DNA from: Neobacillus ginsengisoli
GTDB taxonomy: Bacteria > Bacillota > Bacilli > Bacillales_B > DSM-18226
Length of the DNA stretch: 64,000 bases
Reading direction: 5' to 3'
NCBI RefSeq assembly: GCF_030813055.1
Contig: NZ_JAUSTW010000002.1
Span: 558,001-622,000 of the forward strand
In this document: positions 1 through 7,263 of the stretch, in pieces
Numbering within the stretch: position 1 is the first letter of the stretch
Layout: each line of letters opens with the position of its first letter
The notes under the pieces: generated by a model
Told to the model about the DNA's origin: nothing
What the model saw: the letters and a program-made list of their open reading frames with translations, nothing else
Database searches by the model: none
Program-made: the position numbers and the translations under genes

Positions 1-888
1 CTTCTCCTTTACTTGACTGCTATTTTACTAAAAAGAAGTATCCGTTTATGGAGGTTACTAGCCGGAGGTTTTATTGGTTCATTGATCATTCTATTATCGT
101 TCACACCCTTATATGCTTATTCGAGCCATCCTATATCAAAGCTCTTTTGTTCAATACTGATGGTATTGGCTACATTTGGGTACAAACGCTGGCGATATTT
201 TATTAAAGGATTAATGACGCTTTATGTTTCAACTTTCTTAATTGGTGGAGCTTTAATTGGGGCTCACTATTTTATTCAGTTTAATTCTGAGTTGACGACG
301 AAAGTTCTTCTGTCCGGTGTTAGAGGATTTGGGGATCCAATCAGTTGGGTTTTCGTTTTAATTGGGTTTCCAATTGCGTGGCATTTCTCGAAAAAAAATA
401 TGGAAAGTATGGAAATGACAAAAATCCAATTTGAACAAATTGTTCAAGTCACGCTAAAAATAAATGATGAAATCTTTGTTTTAAAAGGATTAGTTGACAG
501 TGGAAATCAGCTTTATGATCCATTGTCGAAGCTACCTGTCATGTTTGTGTCAATCAAAAATAGGTTGGATGAAACTTGCGACCCAATTAAAAAAATGGCG
601 ATGGACCCGGAGCCGTTATTAATGGGGAATGAAGAATTTCCTTCAGAGTGGCAAAATCGAATGAGAATCGTACCTTGTAAGGTAGTTGGACAAGAGCATC
701 AACTTATTGTTGCTCTCAAGCCTGATTCTATATTGATTGAAAAAAGCGGGGAAAAAATTTTATGTGAAAAGGGCCTTGTTTCTTTTACAATGCAGCAGCT
801 TTCTGCCGATGATGCTTTTCAGTGCATCGTACATCCGAAAATGCTTACAGGACCAAAACAACAGGATGAAAAGGTGAAAGTAAGTTAA
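1..888 (+). CDS. spoIIGA: SpoIIGA, membrane aspartic protease that processes pro-SigE (5' end outside window)
   Basis: Sporulation protease that cleaves the N-terminal pro-sequence of SigE in the mother cell. The reading frame is open from base 1 with no start codon in a sensible place, so about 18 N-terminal residues lie upstream of the window. The visible part starts inside the N-terminal membrane domain, with several hydrophobic segments, and continues into a soluble C-terminal half. The DSGN motif typical of the family has its catalytic Asp codon at 496-498, followed by QLYDP. The TAA stop is at 886-888. sigE, its substrate, follows 44 bases later, which is the standard operon arrangement. 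Identification rests on remembered similarity along the whole length, including the FGDPISW and HPKMLSG-like stretches. Confidence 0.95.
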   Translation, partial: LLLYLTAILLKRSIRLWRLLAGGFIGSLIILLSFTPLYAYSSHPISKLFCSILMVLATFGYKRWRYFIKGLMTLYVSTFLIGGALIGAHYFIQFNSELTTKVLLSGVRGFGDPISWVFVLIGFPIAWHFSKKNMESMEMTKIQFEQIVQVTLKINDEIFVLKGLVDSGNQLYDPLSKLPVMFVSIKNRLDETCDPIKKMAMDPEPLLMGNEEFPSEWQNRMRIVPCKVVGQEHQLIVALKPDSILIEKSGEKILCEKGLVSFTMQQLSADDAFQCIVHPKMLTGPKQQDEKVKVS

Positions 889-932
889 TATTACTATACT
901 CAGAAAAACATTTTTTAGAAGGAGGAACTTGA

Positions 933-1652
933 GTGAAAAAATGGAGACTTCGCTTATCCTATTATTGGTATAAACTTTTAATAAAATTAGGCTTAAAAAC
1001 AGATGAAGTTTATTATATTGGCGGAAGCGAAGCATTGCCGCCTCCCTTAAGTAAAGATGAAGAGGAATTGTTATTAAAAAAACTTCCAAGCGGTGATAAG
1101 GCAGCAAGATCAATATTGATAGAAAGAAATCTTCGTCTTGTTGTCTACATTGCTAGAAAATTCGAAAATACGGGGATTAATATTGAAGATTTAATCAGTA
1201 TTGGGACAATTGGTTTAATTAAGGCAGTAAACACTTTTAACCCCGAGAAAAAAATTAAACTTGCTACATACGCTTCAAGATGTATTGAAAATGAAATTCT
1301 TATGTATTTACGAAGAAACAATAAAATAAGATCAGAGGTATCATTTGATGAACCATTGAACATCGATTGGGATGGGAATGAATTATTATTATCAGATGTA
1401 TTGGGAACCGATGATGATATTATAACTAAAGACCTTGAAGCCAATGTGGACCGAAAGCTATTGACAAAGGCGTTGCATCAGTTGACAGACCGTGAAAAGC
1501 AAATTATGGAGCTTCGTTTTGGTTTGACAAATGGCGAAGAAAAAACACAAAAAGATGTCGCTGACATGCTTGGCATATCACAATCCTATATTTCAAGATT
1601 AGAGAAAAGGATTATTAAAAGATTAAGAAAAGAATTTAATAAAATGGTTTAA
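933..1652 (+). CDS. sigE: RNA polymerase sporulation sigma factor SigE (pro-form)
   Basis: Early mother-cell sigma factor, 239 residues, the usual length. The start is GTG preceded by GAAGGAGGAACT. The first roughly 29 residues form the basic, hydrophobic pro-sequence (up to the DEVYYIGG stretch) that SpoIIGA removes. Sigma region 2 ([12 protein letters not shown] to [20 protein letters not shown]) is almost identical to B. subtilis. Region 4.2, with its helix-turn-helix ([20 protein letters not shown]), begins near residue 205. It follows its protease gene spoIIGA and precedes sigG. No Rho-independent terminator with a clear U-run follows; instead a structured repeat begins four bases after the stop. 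Confidence 0.98.
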   Translation: MKKWRLRLSYYWYKLLIKLGLKTDEVYYIGGSEALPPPLSKDEEELLLKKLPSGDKAARSILIERNLRLVVYIARKFENTGINIEDLISIGTIGLIKAVNTFNPEKKIKLATYASRCIENEILMYLRRNNKIRSEVSFDEPLNIDWDGNELLLSDVLGTDDDIITKDLEANVDRKLLTKALHQLTDREKQIMELRFGLTNGEEKTQKDVADMLGISQSYISRLEKRIIKRLRKEFNKMV

Positions 1653-1655
1653 TAA

Positions 1656-1777
1656 GAAAAGCGTAAGCGCCCGATTAGCGAAGAACACTAGTCGCTGGGC
1701 GCTCCTCGGAAAAGCTAACGCTTTTCCTTCGTGCGAGGTATCGCTTCCGAAGCTTACTCTTGTGGAGCTTGACAGTT
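1656..1777 (+). repeat. Structured intergenic repeat, copy A (between sigE and sigG)
   Basis: A 122-base GC-rich block starts with GAAAAGCGTAAGCGCC just after the sigE stop and ends with GGAGCTTGACAGTT. It contains nested hairpins: AGCGCCC (1666-1672) pairs with GGGCGCT (1697-1703); GGAAAAGC (1708-1715) pairs with GCTTTTCC (1720-1727); the latter is enclosed by CCTCG (1704-1708) and CGAGG (1734-1738). A second element at 52925-53103 has the same ends and a matching inner hairpin module. The composition differs sharply from the AT-rich flank after it. From memory this resembles a dispersed intergenic repeat common in Bacillaceae genomes. Function unknown. Confidence 0.75.
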
Positions 1778-1902
1778 ATCGAAGTTCAAAAATATTTACT
1801 TTTTAAATTCGAAAAAGAATTTTTTTCATAAAAAAACCTTATAAATTCGAGAATTAATGGCATTTTTCGACATTTACTGGCCTTTCGGTCTGGAGGTTTA
1901 AG

Positions 1903-1932
1903 TGCATATTTTTCCTGCTCAAGGAGATACTG
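1903..1932 (+). promoter_or_regulatory. SigF-type promoter of sigG
   Basis: TGCATA (1903-1908) and GGAGATACTG (1923-1932), separated by 14 bases, fit the forespore sigmaF consensus (WGYATA, GGNRANAHTR) at every position. SigG-type polymerase recognises similar -35 boxes, so autoregulation from the same site is possible. The start of transcription would be about seven bases downstream, leaving a leader of some 30 bases before the TTG start of sigG. Confidence 0.8.
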
Positions 1933-1947
1933 TTTTTTGTACAGCAG

Positions 1948-1960
1948 CTCCTATGAGGAG
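1948..1960 (+). promoter_or_regulatory. Hairpin sequestering the sigG ribosome binding site
   Basis: CTCCT (1948-1952) can pair with AGGAG (1956-1960) across a three-base loop. The AGGAG is the core of the sigG Shine-Dalgarno sequence (GAGGAGGG, 1955-1962). The leader would therefore hide its own ribosome binding site. A hairpin in the sigG leader that limits translation has been reported in B. subtilis; the role here is inferred from that and from the sequence. The stem is short, so the effect could be mild. Confidence 0.6.
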
Positions 1961-1970
1961 GGAAAAATGA

Positions 1971-2750
1971 TTGACTCGAAATAAAGTTGAAATTTGCGGT
2001 GTTGACACATCAAAACTTCCAGTATTAAAAAACGAAGAAATGAGATTACTCTTCAAGCAAATGCAAGAGGGCGATATAACAGCACGGGAAAAACTCGTCA
2101 ATGGAAATTTACGACTCGTTTTAAGTGTCATTCAACGGTTTAACAACCGGGGCGAGTTTGTTGACGACCTATTCCAGGTTGGCTGTATCGGACTTATGAA
2201 ATCGATTGATAACTTTGATTTAAGTCAAAACGTTAAGTTTTCCACTTATGCCGTACCAATGATTATTGGAGAAATACGTCGGTATTTACGTGATAATAAT
2301 CCAATTCGCGTTTCAAGATCATTACGGGATATCGCCTATAAGGCACTTCAGGTAAGAGAACGGTTAATGAGTGAAACCTCACGTGAACCAACTGCTGAAG
2401 AAATTGCCAGAGTGTTGGAGGTTCCACATGAAGAAATCGTATTTGCGCTTGATGCCATTCAGGATCCGGTTTCACTTTTTGAACCGATTTATAACGATGG
2501 GGGCGACCCGATTTATGTGATGGATCAACTAAGCGATGAAAAAAATAAAGATATTCACTGGATAGAGGAGATTGCCTTAAAAGAAGGAATGCGGAGATTA
2601 AACGAACGTGAAAAATTGATATTACGAAAGCGATTCTTCCAAGGAAAAACGCAAATGGAAGTAGCAGATGAGATTGGAATTTCCCAAGCACAAGTATCAC
2701 GTTTGGAAAAAGCTGCAATTAGGCAAATGAATAAGAATATTCAAAGTTAA
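1971..2750 (+). CDS. sigG: RNA polymerase late forespore sigma factor SigG
   Basis: Late forespore sigma factor, 259 residues; the B. subtilis protein has 260. The start codon is TTG, fixed by GAGGAGGG eight bases upstream and by the conserved beginning RNKVEICGVDTSKLP. Region 2 contains FVDDLFQVGCIGLMKSIDNF and YAVPMIIGEIRRYLRDNNP; region 4.2 (TQMEVADEIGISQAQVSRLE) starts near residue 227. The gene has its own sigmaF-type promoter and a leader hairpin, and it is separated from sigE by 318 bases that include a structured repeat, which may insulate it from sigE transcription. A strong terminator follows directly. The use of TTG plus a hidden ribosome binding site suggests deliberately low translation. 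Confidence 0.98.
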   Translation: MTRNKVEICGVDTSKLPVLKNEEMRLLFKQMQEGDITAREKLVNGNLRLVLSVIQRFNNRGEFVDDLFQVGCIGLMKSIDNFDLSQNVKFSTYAVPMIIGEIRRYLRDNNPIRVSRSLRDIAYKALQVRERLMSETSREPTAEEIARVLEVPHEEIVFALDAIQDPVSLFEPIYNDGGDPIYVMDQLSDEKNKDIHWIEEIALKEGMRRLNEREKLILRKRFFQGKTQMEVADEIGISQAQVSRLEKAAIRQMNKNIQS

Positions 2751-2780
2751 GCTGCCCGTTTGGGGCAGCTTTATTTTTTT
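2750..2780 (+). terminator. Rho-independent terminator after sigG
   Basis: GCTGCCC (2751-2757) and GGGCAGC (2763-2769) form a GC-rich stem with a short loop, followed by TTTATTTTTTT. It begins on the last base of the sigG stop codon. Confidence 0.9.
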
Positions 2781-2844
2781 CTTTTAAGATAATATCCTCT
2801 TCTGAATCATATATTTTCTATAATAGAGAAAATGGGAGTGAGAG

Positions 2845-3117
2845 ATGATGGTTAAAATTTCTGATTTTCAAATAAAAGATGTTGTCAATGTTGCAGACGG
2901 TAAAAGGCTTGGGAATATTGGCGACATTGAAATTAATTTAATTACCGGCAAAATTGAAGCGGTTGTGATATCGGGTAGCGGAAGAGTTCTTGGTTTTTTT
3001 GGAAGGGATGAAGACGTAGTGATTCCATGGAAAAATATCATTAAGATTGGCCATGATGTTATTTTGGTAAGATATAAAGGAACCGAAGAAAAAGGATTGG
3101 AAGAAGCAGAAAGCTAA
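2845..3117 (+). CDS. ylmC: YlmC family PRC-barrel protein
   Basis: Small protein of 90 residues (89 if the second of two adjacent ATGs is used) matching the YlmC/YmxH family, a PRC-barrel-like fold. Seen motifs are DVVNVADGKRLGNIGDIEIN, the turn LGFFGRDEDVVIPW, and IGHDVILVR. GGGAGTGAG lies at the right distance upstream, and a TATAAT (2819-2824) lies near the expected -10 position without a good -35 box. The function is unknown; in other bacilli it sits in the same place, ahead of ylmD. The C-terminal tail is acidic and slightly longer than in B. subtilis. Unlike B. subtilis, no ylmA (an ABC ATPase) precedes it. Confidence 0.88.
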   Translation: MMVKISDFQIKDVVNVADGKRLGNIGDIEINLITGKIEAVVISGSGRVLGFFGRDEDVVIPWKNIIKIGHDVILVRYKGTEEKGLEEAES

Positions 3118-3199
3118 AATCTTGCTTCTTCCGCGGTGACCATTTTGCAGATTCATGGTAAACTATAGAAAATCATTTACCACAGAAAGAGGTAAAAGA

Positions 3200-4030
3200 A
3201 TGGAACCTTTCCTTTTACAGCATCAATCATATCTCACGATTGAGAGCTGGGTAAAACAATTCCCTAATTTGATTGCGGGGATTACCACGAAAAACGGTGG
3301 CTGCAGTAAAGGCAGCTTTGGAAACCTTAATCTGGGTTATCATGTCGGGGATGCAATTGGTGATGTTTGTGCTAATCGGACTAAGCTTGCTGAACTGCTT
3401 CAAATTCCGTTAAACCGGTGGGTAGGTGCTGAACAAACACATGATGTTAGCATTAAAAAGATAACAAAAGCTGATTGCGGAAGAGGCTCAGATTCTTATG
3501 ATCATTCCTTTAAAGGCACAGATGGTTTTTATACCAGTGAAAGTGATATATTGTTAACTCTTTGCTTTGCTGATTGTGTTCCCCTTTTTTTTATTGCCCC
3601 TGACAAACATATGATTGGAACAGCACATGCAGGCTGGAAAGGGACTGTCCATAAAATTGGAAGGCATATGATTGAAGCATGGGGAAAAGAAGGGATAAAT
3701 GCCCAACAAATTTTTGTTACAATTGGTCCGTCGATTTGCGGGAAATGTTATATTGTTGATGATTATGTCATTAACTTCGTACAAAATACACTAGAAGATA
3801 ACGATAAAAAACCATATAATTTAATAAGCGATGGTCAATATTCTTTAGACCTGCGAGAATTGAACAAGCAAATACTATTAAAAGCAGGGGTCCCTGATCA
3901 AAACATTCTCATGACAGATTTTTGCACAAGCTGTGATCACAAAGAGTTTTTTTCTCACCGTCGTGATCAAGGTCAGACAGGAAGAATGTTAAGTTTTATA
4001 GGCTGGAAGGAGCGCGCCAATCGTTTATGA
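3200..4030 (+). CDS. ylmD: YlmD, multicopper-polyphenol-oxidase/purine nucleoside phosphorylase family (YfiH-like)
   Basis: Member of the YfiH/DUF152 fold, whose characterised relatives act on purine nucleosides through a zinc site and also clean up cell-wall precursors. Visible signatures are GITTKNGG near the N-terminus, [16 protein letters not shown] and [10 protein letters not shown], which carry the metal-binding Cys and His residues. I place the start at ATG 3200 (MEPFLLQ) because AGAAAGAGG precedes it and family proteins begin there, giving 276 residues; an in-frame ATG at 3155 would add 15 atypical residues. The TGA stop overlaps the ATG of ylmE (ATGA), indicating translational coupling. 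Confidence 0.9.
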   Translation: MEPFLLQHQSYLTIESWVKQFPNLIAGITTKNGGCSKGSFGNLNLGYHVGDAIGDVCANRTKLAELLQIPLNRWVGAEQTHDVSIKKITKADCGRGSDSYDHSFKGTDGFYTSESDILLTLCFADCVPLFFIAPDKHMIGTAHAGWKGTVHKIGRHMIEAWGKEGINAQQIFVTIGPSICGKCYIVDDYVINFVQNTLEDNDKKPYNLISDGQYSLDLRELNKQILLKAGVPDQNILMTDFCTSCDHKEFFSHRRDQGQTGRMLSFIGWKERANRL

Positions 4031-4707
4031 GAGTAGCAGACAAACTTGAAGACATTAAAAAGCAAATAAATGAGGCAAGCCTTAAGGCAAATCGAAATCC
4101 AGATAAAGTGAAAGTAATTGCTGTAACCAAATACGTTAGTACTGAAAGAGCAAGTGAGGCTCTTGAAGCCGGCATTGATAATCTTGGTGAAAACCGTGAT
4201 GAGGGCCTTCTGGAAAAATGGAAGGTTTTAGGGGACAAGCCTAAATGGCACTTTATCGGAACACTTCAAACCAGGAAAGTAAAAAATATTATCGATAAAG
4301 TGGAATATATTCATTCATTGGATCGTTTATCACTTGCAGATGAAATTAATAAACGAAGCTTGGGTAAAAAAGTAAAATGCCTCGTACAGGTAAATGTCTC
4401 ACAGGAAGAATCAAAGCACGGCTTAACTGCCGAAGAAGCGATTGGGTTTATTAAACAGCTGGGTTCATTTGAAAATATAAGTGTAGAAGGGCTAATGACG
4501 ATGGCTCCATTCACAAATGATGAAGAAATTTTACGAAGCTGCTTTCGTCAATTAAGGAAACTTCGCGATCAAGTTCAAGCACTAAACTTGGTCTTTGCCC
4601 CTTGTTCGGAACTTTCCATGGGAATGTCCAATGATTTTTCAATTGCCATTGAAGAAGGTGCAACAATGGTAAGAATCGGTACAGCACTTGTAGGCGAAGA
4701 TGGTTAG
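4027..4707 (+). CDS. ylmE: YlmE, YggS/PLPBP family pyridoxal-phosphate homeostasis protein
   Basis: A 226-residue alanine-racemase-fold protein that binds pyridoxal 5'-phosphate without a known enzymatic activity and affects vitamin B6 and amino-acid balance. The PLP lysine lies in VIAVTKYVS near residue 36. [48 protein letters not shown] and VRIGTALVG are family landmarks. It overlaps ylmD by ATGA and is followed by sepF after 12 bases, so it belongs to the same transcription unit of division-associated genes. The conserved clustering with sepF and divIVA is well known, but the link between B6 and division is not settled. Confidence 0.93.
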   Translation: MRVADKLEDIKKQINEASLKANRNPDKVKVIAVTKYVSTERASEALEAGIDNLGENRDEGLLEKWKVLGDKPKWHFIGTLQTRKVKNIIDKVEYIHSLDRLSLADEINKRSLGKKVKCLVQVNVSQEESKHGLTAEEAIGFIKQLGSFENISVEGLMTMAPFTNDEEILRSCFRQLRKLRDQVQALNLVFAPCSELSMGMSNDFSIAIEEGATMVRIGTALVGEDG

Positions 4708-4719
4708 GGAGGGTAAAAA

Positions 4720-5217
4720 ATGACTATTAAATCAAAACTTAAAACATTTTTCTTTTTAGATGATGAACATAATGATAACAATGATGACTTTCAGGAAGAA
4801 GTTGTAGAACCGATAATGCCGTTAAGGCAACAAGTTGTAGAACCGGTAAGACCCTTGAAACAGCAACCGCTTAAAAACCAGCAGCAACAACCTATTAAAA
4901 CGCAAAATGTTGTCAGTTTGCAAAGTGTACAAAAATCTTCGAAAGTAATTTTAGTGGAACCGCGTATCTATTCCGAGTCCACTGATATTGCCGACCATTT
5001 AAAAAATCGTCGGGCCGTTGTCGTAAATCTTCAGCGAATAGACAAAGAACAAGGCAGGCAAATTGTTGATTTTTTAAGCGGAGCGGTTTATACAATTGGC
5101 GGTGACATCCAAAAAATCGGTTCAAGTATTTTTTTATGTACTCCGGATAATGTTGAAATCTCCGGTAATATTTCTGAGTTGATTCAGGAACACGATTATC
5201 AGGATTCGAGGTGGTAA
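4720..5217 (+). CDS. sepF: SepF, FtsZ-ring membrane anchor
   Basis: Cell-division protein that binds the membrane by an N-terminal amphipathic helix and the C-terminal peptide of FtsZ through its globular domain. The N-terminus ([15 protein letters not shown]) fits the membrane helix; residues from about 72 (KVILVEPR) onward form the conserved core with [15 protein letters not shown] and [18 protein letters not shown]. The linker between them is unusually rich in Gln and Pro and contains two near-identical 11-residue units (4801-4833 and 4834-4866). At 165 residues it is longer than the roughly 150 of B. subtilis, mainly in this linker. AGGGAGGG precedes the ATG. Confidence 0.95.
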   Translation: MTIKSKLKTFFFLDDEHNDNNDDFQEEVVEPIMPLRQQVVEPVRPLKQQPLKNQQQQPIKTQNVVSLQSVQKSSKVILVEPRIYSESTDIADHLKNRRAVVVNLQRIDKEQGRQIVDFLSGAVYTIGGDIQKIGSSIFLCTPDNVEISGNISELIQEHDYQDSRW

Positions 5218-5223
5218 AAGTAA

Positions 5224-5487
5224 ATGCATGTAGTATTTAATCTTTTAATCGATCTAATTGGTATTTATAAAGTGATATTGATTATCTATATTTTGATGTC
5301 TTGGTTTCCAAATATGAATAACTCACAAATTGGGTCGTTCCTTTCAAGAATTTGCGAGCCATTTCTTGAACCTTTTAGACGTATTATTCCGCCAATCGGT
5401 ATGATGGATCTATCACCGTTAGCTGCTTTTCTGGTACTGAATTTTGTCCCAAACGGTTTAAGAGCCGTTGAAGGTTTCTTTGGTTAG
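5224..5487 (+). CDS. ylmG: YlmG, YggT-family membrane protein
   Basis: An 87-residue protein with two hydrophobic segments, near residues 5-25 and 60-80, separated by the conserved stretch SWFPN..SQIGSFLSRICEPFLEPFRRIIPP typical of the YggT family. Its Shine-Dalgarno sequence, GAGGTGG, lies inside the end of sepF, so the two genes are probably translationally coupled. YggT proteins lie beside division genes in many bacteria and in chloroplast relatives affect nucleoid or thylakoid organisation; the role in bacilli is not established. Confidence 0.92.
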   Translation: MHVVFNLLIDLIGIYKVILIIYILMSWFPNMNNSQIGSFLSRICEPFLEPFRRIIPPIGMMDLSPLAAFLVLNFVPNGLRAVEGFFG

Positions 5488-5521
5488 ACCAATTGGATTG
5501 TAATGGGGTAAGGAGTTAACT

Positions 5522-6295
5522 ATGAATATTTACCAGCATTTCCGACCGGAAGAACGGGAGTTTATTGATCAGGTCTTACAATGGAAGAGCTATGTCGAAA
5601 CTAAATATGCCCCAAAATTAACTGATTTTCTTGACCCACGGGAACAGCATATTCTTAAAATGTTAATCGGTGATCAGGGGGACGTGAAATATCAGCTTTT
5701 TGGGGGTTATCCGGAAGTTGAAAGAAGTAGAGCATTATTATTACCTGATTATTTATCAGTTACTCAAGATGACTTTCAAATCACTCTTTTTGAGATTGAC
5801 TATCCATCTAAGTTTGTAACCATTGAACATCCTCAGGTTTTAGGTTCTTTAATGTCCTTAGGATTAAAGAGAGGGAAATTTGGTGACATCCTTTTTAAAG
5901 AAGATAGAATTCAATTTTTTGTTGCAAATGAGGTAAAGGATTATATCCAAAACAATTTGCAATCAATTGGAAGGGCAAGCATTAAATTAAAAGCGATTGA
6001 ATTAGGGAATGCAATTTCTTCTCAAGAACTATGGGGAGAAAATGAGCTCACAGTGTCATCCTTAAGACTGGATACAGTTATTTCAGGGATTCATCATCTA
6101 TCTAGGCAAAAATCGCAAATGTTTATCCAACAGGGCATTGTAAAAGTAAATTGGACATTGATAGAGAACTCGTCATTTGAATGTGCTGAAGGTGATTTAA
6201 TCTCTGTTCGTGGACATGGGAGAGCAAAAATCATGTCAATTGATGGAAAAACAAAAAAGGAAAAATGGCGAATAAATGTAGGTAAGCAAAAATAA
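5522..6295 (+). CDS. ylmH: YlmH, S4-domain RNA-binding protein
   Basis: A 257-residue protein, the family length, with an N-terminal region beginning YQHFRPEEREFIDQV and a C-terminal S4 RNA-binding domain from about residue 182 (LRLDTVISGIHHLSRQKSQMFIQQGIVKVNW). Older work placed it with division genes because of its location. More recent reports assign it to ribosome-associated quality control on stalled 50S subunits, overlapping RqcP. That makes it a functional partner of rqcH at 29642-31357 in this same window. It lies between ylmG and divIVA, with GGGGTAAGGAG upstream. Confidence 0.93.
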   Translation: MNIYQHFRPEEREFIDQVLQWKSYVETKYAPKLTDFLDPREQHILKMLIGDQGDVKYQLFGGYPEVERSRALLLPDYLSVTQDDFQITLFEIDYPSKFVTIEHPQVLGSLMSLGLKRGKFGDILFKEDRIQFFVANEVKDYIQNNLQSIGRASIKLKAIELGNAISSQELWGENELTVSSLRLDTVISGIHHLSRQKSQMFIQQGIVKVNWTLIENSSFECAEGDLISVRGHGRAKIMSIDGKTKKEKWRINVGKQK

Positions 6296-6380
6296 TTAAA
6301 TTTAATGCAGGATTTTCAAAAAACTTGTCGAATATATGTTTTATACATAGGGAAGCTGACATTGATATGGAGGTGGCATG

Positions 6381-6896
6381 ATGCCGTTAACGCCGTTAGA
6401 TATACACAATAAAGAATTTAATAAAGGTTTTCGTGGCTACGACGAAGATGAAGTTAACGAATTCCTTGACCAAGTCATCAAGGATTATGAATTAGTTCTC
6501 CGTGAGAAAAAAGAAATGGAAGAGCGCTTGTCAGATATGAAAGACCGTTTAGGTCATTTTGTAAATATTGAAGAAACACTTAACAAATCGATTATCATCG
6601 CGCAAGAGGCCGGTGAAGAGGTTAAACGGAATGCGCAAAAAGAAGCGAAGTTAATTATAAAAGAAGCGGAGAAAAATGCAGATCGCATTGTCAATGAATC
6701 CCTTTCAAAAGCTAGAAAGATTGCTCTTGAAATTGAGGATTTAAAAAAGCAATCGAAAGTATTTCGAACTCGTTTTAAAATGCTAATTGAAGCCCAGCTT
6801 GATATGCTTAATACCGATGATTGGGACCATTTATTAGAATATGAAATTGATGCAACAGAGCTAAAAGTTCATCAAGAAGAAGATTCCTTAGCTTGA
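6381..6896 (+). CDS. divIVA: DivIVA, cell-pole and septum curvature-binding protein
   Basis: Coiled-coil scaffold that binds negatively curved membrane at septa and poles. The N-terminal lipid-binding domain (PLTPLDIHNKEFNKGFRGYDEDEVNEFLDQV, written here in shortened sense) is followed by heptad-rich coiled coil and the conserved NADRIVNESLSKARK and KSQKVFRTRF-like segments. Two ATGs are adjacent; I choose 6381 (MPLTP) because GGAGGT (6369-6374) is then six bases away and because the family begins so, giving 171 residues. The TGA stop sits inside the -35 box of the next promoter. In the 85 bases upstream I see no convincing sigmaA promoter. Confidence 0.95.
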   Translation: MPLTPLDIHNKEFNKGFRGYDEDEVNEFLDQVIKDYELVLREKKEMEERLSDMKDRLGHFVNIEETLNKSIIIAQEAGEEVKRNAQKEAKLIIKEAEKNADRIVNESLSKARKIALEIEDLKKQSKVFRTRFKMLIEAQLDMLNTDDWDHLLEYEIDATELKVHQEEDSLA

Positions 6897-6922
6897 CGAA
6901 TTACTGTTGTTTCGCATATAAT
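6893..6922 (+). promoter_or_regulatory. SigmaA promoter of the ileS T-box transcript
   Basis: TTGACG (6893-6898) and TATAAT (6917-6922) are separated by 18 bases. The -35 hexamer contains the TGA stop codon of divIVA (6894-6896). Transcription would start near 6929, just ahead of the T-box structure. Confidence 0.8.
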
Positions 6923-6949
6923 TTTTTAACAAAGTAAAATAGATGGAAA

Positions 6950-7215
6950 ATGACATTGACAGGGACAGTACAATTTTTCAAAAGCTTTCAGACAGCGAGT
7001 CGGGGATGGTGTAAGCCCGATAAAGTTAAAAAATTGGAAGATCACCCTCGAGTTCCAGGTCGAACCTCTTAAAGGTAGTAGGCTGTGGCGTTGATTCACG
7101 TTACGAATGCTTAAGAGGATGGTACGAATTTTAATATCCGTACGATCTATCAGGGTGGTACCGCGGGAAAAAACCTTCTCGTCCCTATTTGGGATGAGAG
7201 GGTTTTTTTTATGGA
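6950..7215 (+). promoter_or_regulatory. T-box riboswitch (isoleucine) upstream of ileS
   Basis: The invariant T-box sequence AGGGTGGTACCGCGG lies at 7152-7166 and is followed by a long terminator hairpin (AAACCTTCTCGTCCC against GGGATGAGAGGGTTT) with a T-run ending near 7212. Upstream is the stem I region, with AGCGAG and GGTGTAAGCCCGA typical of its distal part. The likely specifier codon is ATC at 7041-7043, followed by a purine, in the GGAAGATCACC context; ATC encodes isoleucine and fits the gene controlled. Uncharged tRNA-Ile should stabilise the antiterminator and raise ileS expression. The exact 5' boundary is estimated. Confidence 0.93.
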
Positions 7216-7263
7216 AAAAATGGTCATTCTGTTCTATAGAACGAAAAAATGGAGGAACAACTA

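Noticed and set aside
2263..2718. Open frame of 151 codons on the minus strand opposite sigG
   Set aside because: It lies wholly within a highly conserved coding region, has no ribosome binding site, and its composition is that of an antisense shadow.
6325..6350. divIVA promoter (TTGTCG and TATACA)
   Set aside because: The two boxes are only 11 bases apart, too close for sigmaA.
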